Assembly (NCBI RefSeq): GCF_902150035.1
Contig: NZ_LR597503.1
Coordinates: forward strand, 1 to 64,000
DNA length: 64,000 nt
Source of the DNA: Enorma burkinafasonensis
GTDB lineage: Bacteria; Actinomycetota; Coriobacteriia; Coriobacteriales; Coriobacteriaceae
Reading direction: 5' to 3'
The notes beneath the pieces were generated by a model, which made no database searches, was not told where the DNA came from, and saw nothing but the letters and a program-made list of their open reading frames with translations. Made by a program: the position numbers and the translations under genes. Positions 62,586 through 64,000 of this stretch are shown here, in pieces; position 1 is the first letter of the stretch, and every line of letters begins with the position of its first letter.

Positions 62586-63245
62586 CTATACCCTGGCGCT
62601 CGGGCAGATGTCGGCGAGCGGGCACGCTCCGCAGAGCGGCTTGCGCGCGTCGCAGATCTCGCGGCCGAGCATGATCCACTGGTGGTTCACGTCGTTCCAG
62701 TACTCGCGCGGGAGGATCTTGAGCAGGTCCTGCTCGGTCTTGAGGGGCTCTTTCGCATGCGTCTTGGGCGAGAGCATGAGCCGGTGCGCGATGCGGTTCA
62801 CATGGGTGTCGACCGCGATGCCCTCCACGATGCCGAAGCCGACGTTGAGCACGATGTTGGCCGTCTTGCGCCCCACGCCGGGGAGCTTCACGAGCTCCTT
62901 CATGTCGGCGGGCACCTCGCCGCCGTAGTCGGCGACGATCATCTGCGCGCACTCGACCGCGTGCTTGGCCTTCGTCTTGTAGAAACCGAGCGACTTGATG
63001 ACCTCGGCCACCTCGGCGGGCGTGGCGCCGGCCATGGCCTCGGGCGTGGGCCAGCGGCGGAAGAGCTCCGGGGTGACCTTGTTCACCTGGGCGTCGGTCG
63101 TCTGCGCGGAGAGGAGGACCGATATCACGAGCCGGAACGGGTTCTCGTGGTCGAGGAAGCACTCGACCGGGCCGTAGCGCTCGTTCAGGCGGCGGCACAC
63201 CTCGATGGCGCGCTCGCGTTTCGCGGCGTTGGTCTCGCGCGGCAT
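62586..63245 (-). CDS. nth: Endonuclease III
   Basis: A 219-aa bifunctional DNA glycosylase/AP lyase for oxidised pyrimidines. It has LLSAQTTDAQVNKVTPELF, the HhH LPGVGRKTANIVLN with catalytic Lys, catalytic Asp in VDTHVNR, and the iron-sulfur cluster C-x6-C-x2-C-x5-C in EICDARKPLCGACPLADIC. All key residues are present, in contrast to the MutY-like protein at 59212-60162. It starts two bases after the rmuC stop, so the two are one operon read leftward. Confidence 0.97.
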   Translation of the reverse strand: MPRETNAAKRERAIEVCRRLNERYGPVECFLDHENPFRLVISVLLSAQTTDAQVNKVTPELFRRWPTPEAMAGATPAEVAEVIKSLGFYKTKAKHAVECAQMIVADYGGEVPADMKELVKLPGVGRKTANIVLNVGFGIVEGIAVDTHVNRIAHRLMLSPKTHAKEPLKTEQDLLKILPREYWNDVNHQWIMLGREICDARKPLCGACPLADICPSARV

Positions 63246-63247
63246 GG

Positions 63248-64000
63248 CTAGTCCTCCTTAGGGGGCGCCGCCGCTTCCGCGGTGGCGCCATCGGTGTCTG
63301 CGGGGTCGATGCCGAGCAGCCGCTCGGCCTCATCGAGGCTCTCGAGCTCGACGATGCCGTCGAGCGCCCTGTTCATCTTGTTGGCGCGCGCCCCGAGCAG
63401 CTCGTCCACCGTCTTGCCCACGGTGTTGAGCTGCTTTTTGGCCCTGAGCAGCGACTTGTGGTACCGGCCGAACTCGGTCTTCACCGCGGCGAGCACGTGC
63501 TGGATCTCGGCGGCGCGCTTCTGGATGGCGACGGTCTGGAAGCCCATCTGGAGGCTGTTGAGCAGCGCGGCCATCGTGCTGGGGCCGGCGACGTTCACGC
63601 GGTAGGTGCGGCTCAGCTCCTCGATGAGGCCCGGGCGGTTCACGACCTCGGCGTAGAGGCCCTCGAACGGCAGGAAGAGGATGCCGAAGGTCGTGGTCGC
63701 GGGCGGCTCCACGTATTTGTCGCGGATGTCTTTCGCCTCCTGCTTGATGCGGCCCTCGAGCGTCTTCCACGCGGCATCGATGGCGGCGGTGTCGCCCGCC
63801 TCCTCGGCGGCGCGCAGGTGCTCGTAGGCGTCGCCGGGGAACTTCGAGTCGATGGGGAGCCAGACCGTGTCGCCGTCGAGGCCGGGGAGCCGCACGGCGA
63901 ACTCGACGCGCGCGGTGCTGCCGGGGACCGTGGTGACGTTCTCCGCGTACTGGGCGGGCGAGAGGATCTCGCGCAAGATGGCGCCGAGCTGGATCTCCCC
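63248..64000 (-). CDS. rmuC: RmuC-family DNA recombination protein (partial)
   Basis: The C-terminal 250 residues of an RmuC protein; the 5' part lies beyond the right edge of the window. Visible motifs are SPAQYAENV, VEFAVRLPG, LPIDSKFPGDAYEHL, KYVEPPATTTFGILFLPFEGLYAEV, and GPSTMAALLNSLQMGFQTVAI. RmuC has a restriction-endonuclease-like fold and limits DNA inversions. It precedes nth in a leftward operon of repair genes. The C-terminus is an Ala/Asp/Pro-rich tail. Confidence 0.93.
   Translation of the reverse strand, partial: GEIQLGAILREILSPAQYAENVTTVPGSTARVEFAVRLPGLDGDTVWLPIDSKFPGDAYEHLRAAEEAGDTAAIDAAWKTLEGRIKQEAKDIRDKYVEPPATTTFGILFLPFEGLYAEVVNRPGLIEELSRTYRVNVAGPSTMAALLNSLQMGFQTVAIQKRAAEIQHVLAAVKTEFGRYHKSLLRAKKQLNTVGKTVDELLGARANKMNRALDGIVELESLDEAERLLGIDPADTDGATAEAAAPPKED

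Overview
The window reads as a high-GC actinobacterial chromosome, most likely from the Coriobacteriia (Collinsella and relatives). The evidence is the strong G/C third-position bias, the rpsF-ssb-rpsR-membrane protein-rplI-dnaB-purA order, large sortase-type surface proteins and anaerobe-style genes such as rubrerythrin. The taxon is an inference from gene content; no rRNA gene is present.

Layout. 1-2.2 kb: typA with a clear promoter. 2.2-15.7 kb: two very large secreted, cell-wall-anchored proteins (2886 and 1164 aa). The first carries two phosphoesterase domains and lies between two 135-bp direct repeats. 15.8-18.2 kb: a UPF0126 channel-like protein, two tRNA-Ser genes and a DUF4013 membrane protein. 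18.5-27.5 kb: housekeeping genes (rpsF, ssb, rpsR, rplI, dnaB, purA, a DegV protein, purD), with AT-richer intergenic stretches on both sides of dnaB that hold DnaA-box-like words, palindromes and tandem repeats.

27.5-44.6 kb is the metabolic core. It holds a PucR-type regulator with an overlapping alpha/beta hydrolase, facing a long rightward cluster. The cluster encodes a single-chain FdrA-YlbE fusion, YlbF (DUF2877), two dicarboxylate/amino-acid-type symporters, an AllD-like ureidoglycolate dehydrogenase, a permease, a cytosine-deaminase-like amidohydrolase, a carbamate kinase, a D-2-hydroxyacid dehydrogenase and a second, about 89% identical carbamate kinase. From family knowledge this fits ureidoglycolate -> oxalurate -> oxamate + carbamoyl phosphate -> ATP + NH3 + CO2, an anaerobic energy-yielding branch of allantoin/purine breakdown. 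No allantoinase or allantoate amidohydrolase is in the window.

44.9-48.9 kb: a HigBA pair whose toxin gene carries an in-frame UGA where the family has Trp, then a GntR/FCD regulator facing a dimethylarginine dimethylaminohydrolase (DDAH) and an APC antiporter. Both target genes have the same TTGTAT-N5-ATACAA dyad upstream, so this looks like a small methylarginine/arginine uptake and hydrolysis regulon.

48.9-64 kb: envelope and general genes. These are a zinc-ribbon membrane protein, an exported C39-like peptidase, a zinc-dependent phospholipase C-like protein, an Atg22/UMF1 transporter, QueT behind a hairpin, a glycosyltransferase overlapping a LytS-type kinase with its LytTR regulator, a phosphodiesterase, tRNA-Asp, an Rrf2 regulator overlapping an unusual MutY-like glycosylase, rubrerythrin, a HicAB pair, nth and the end of rmuC, which runs off the window.
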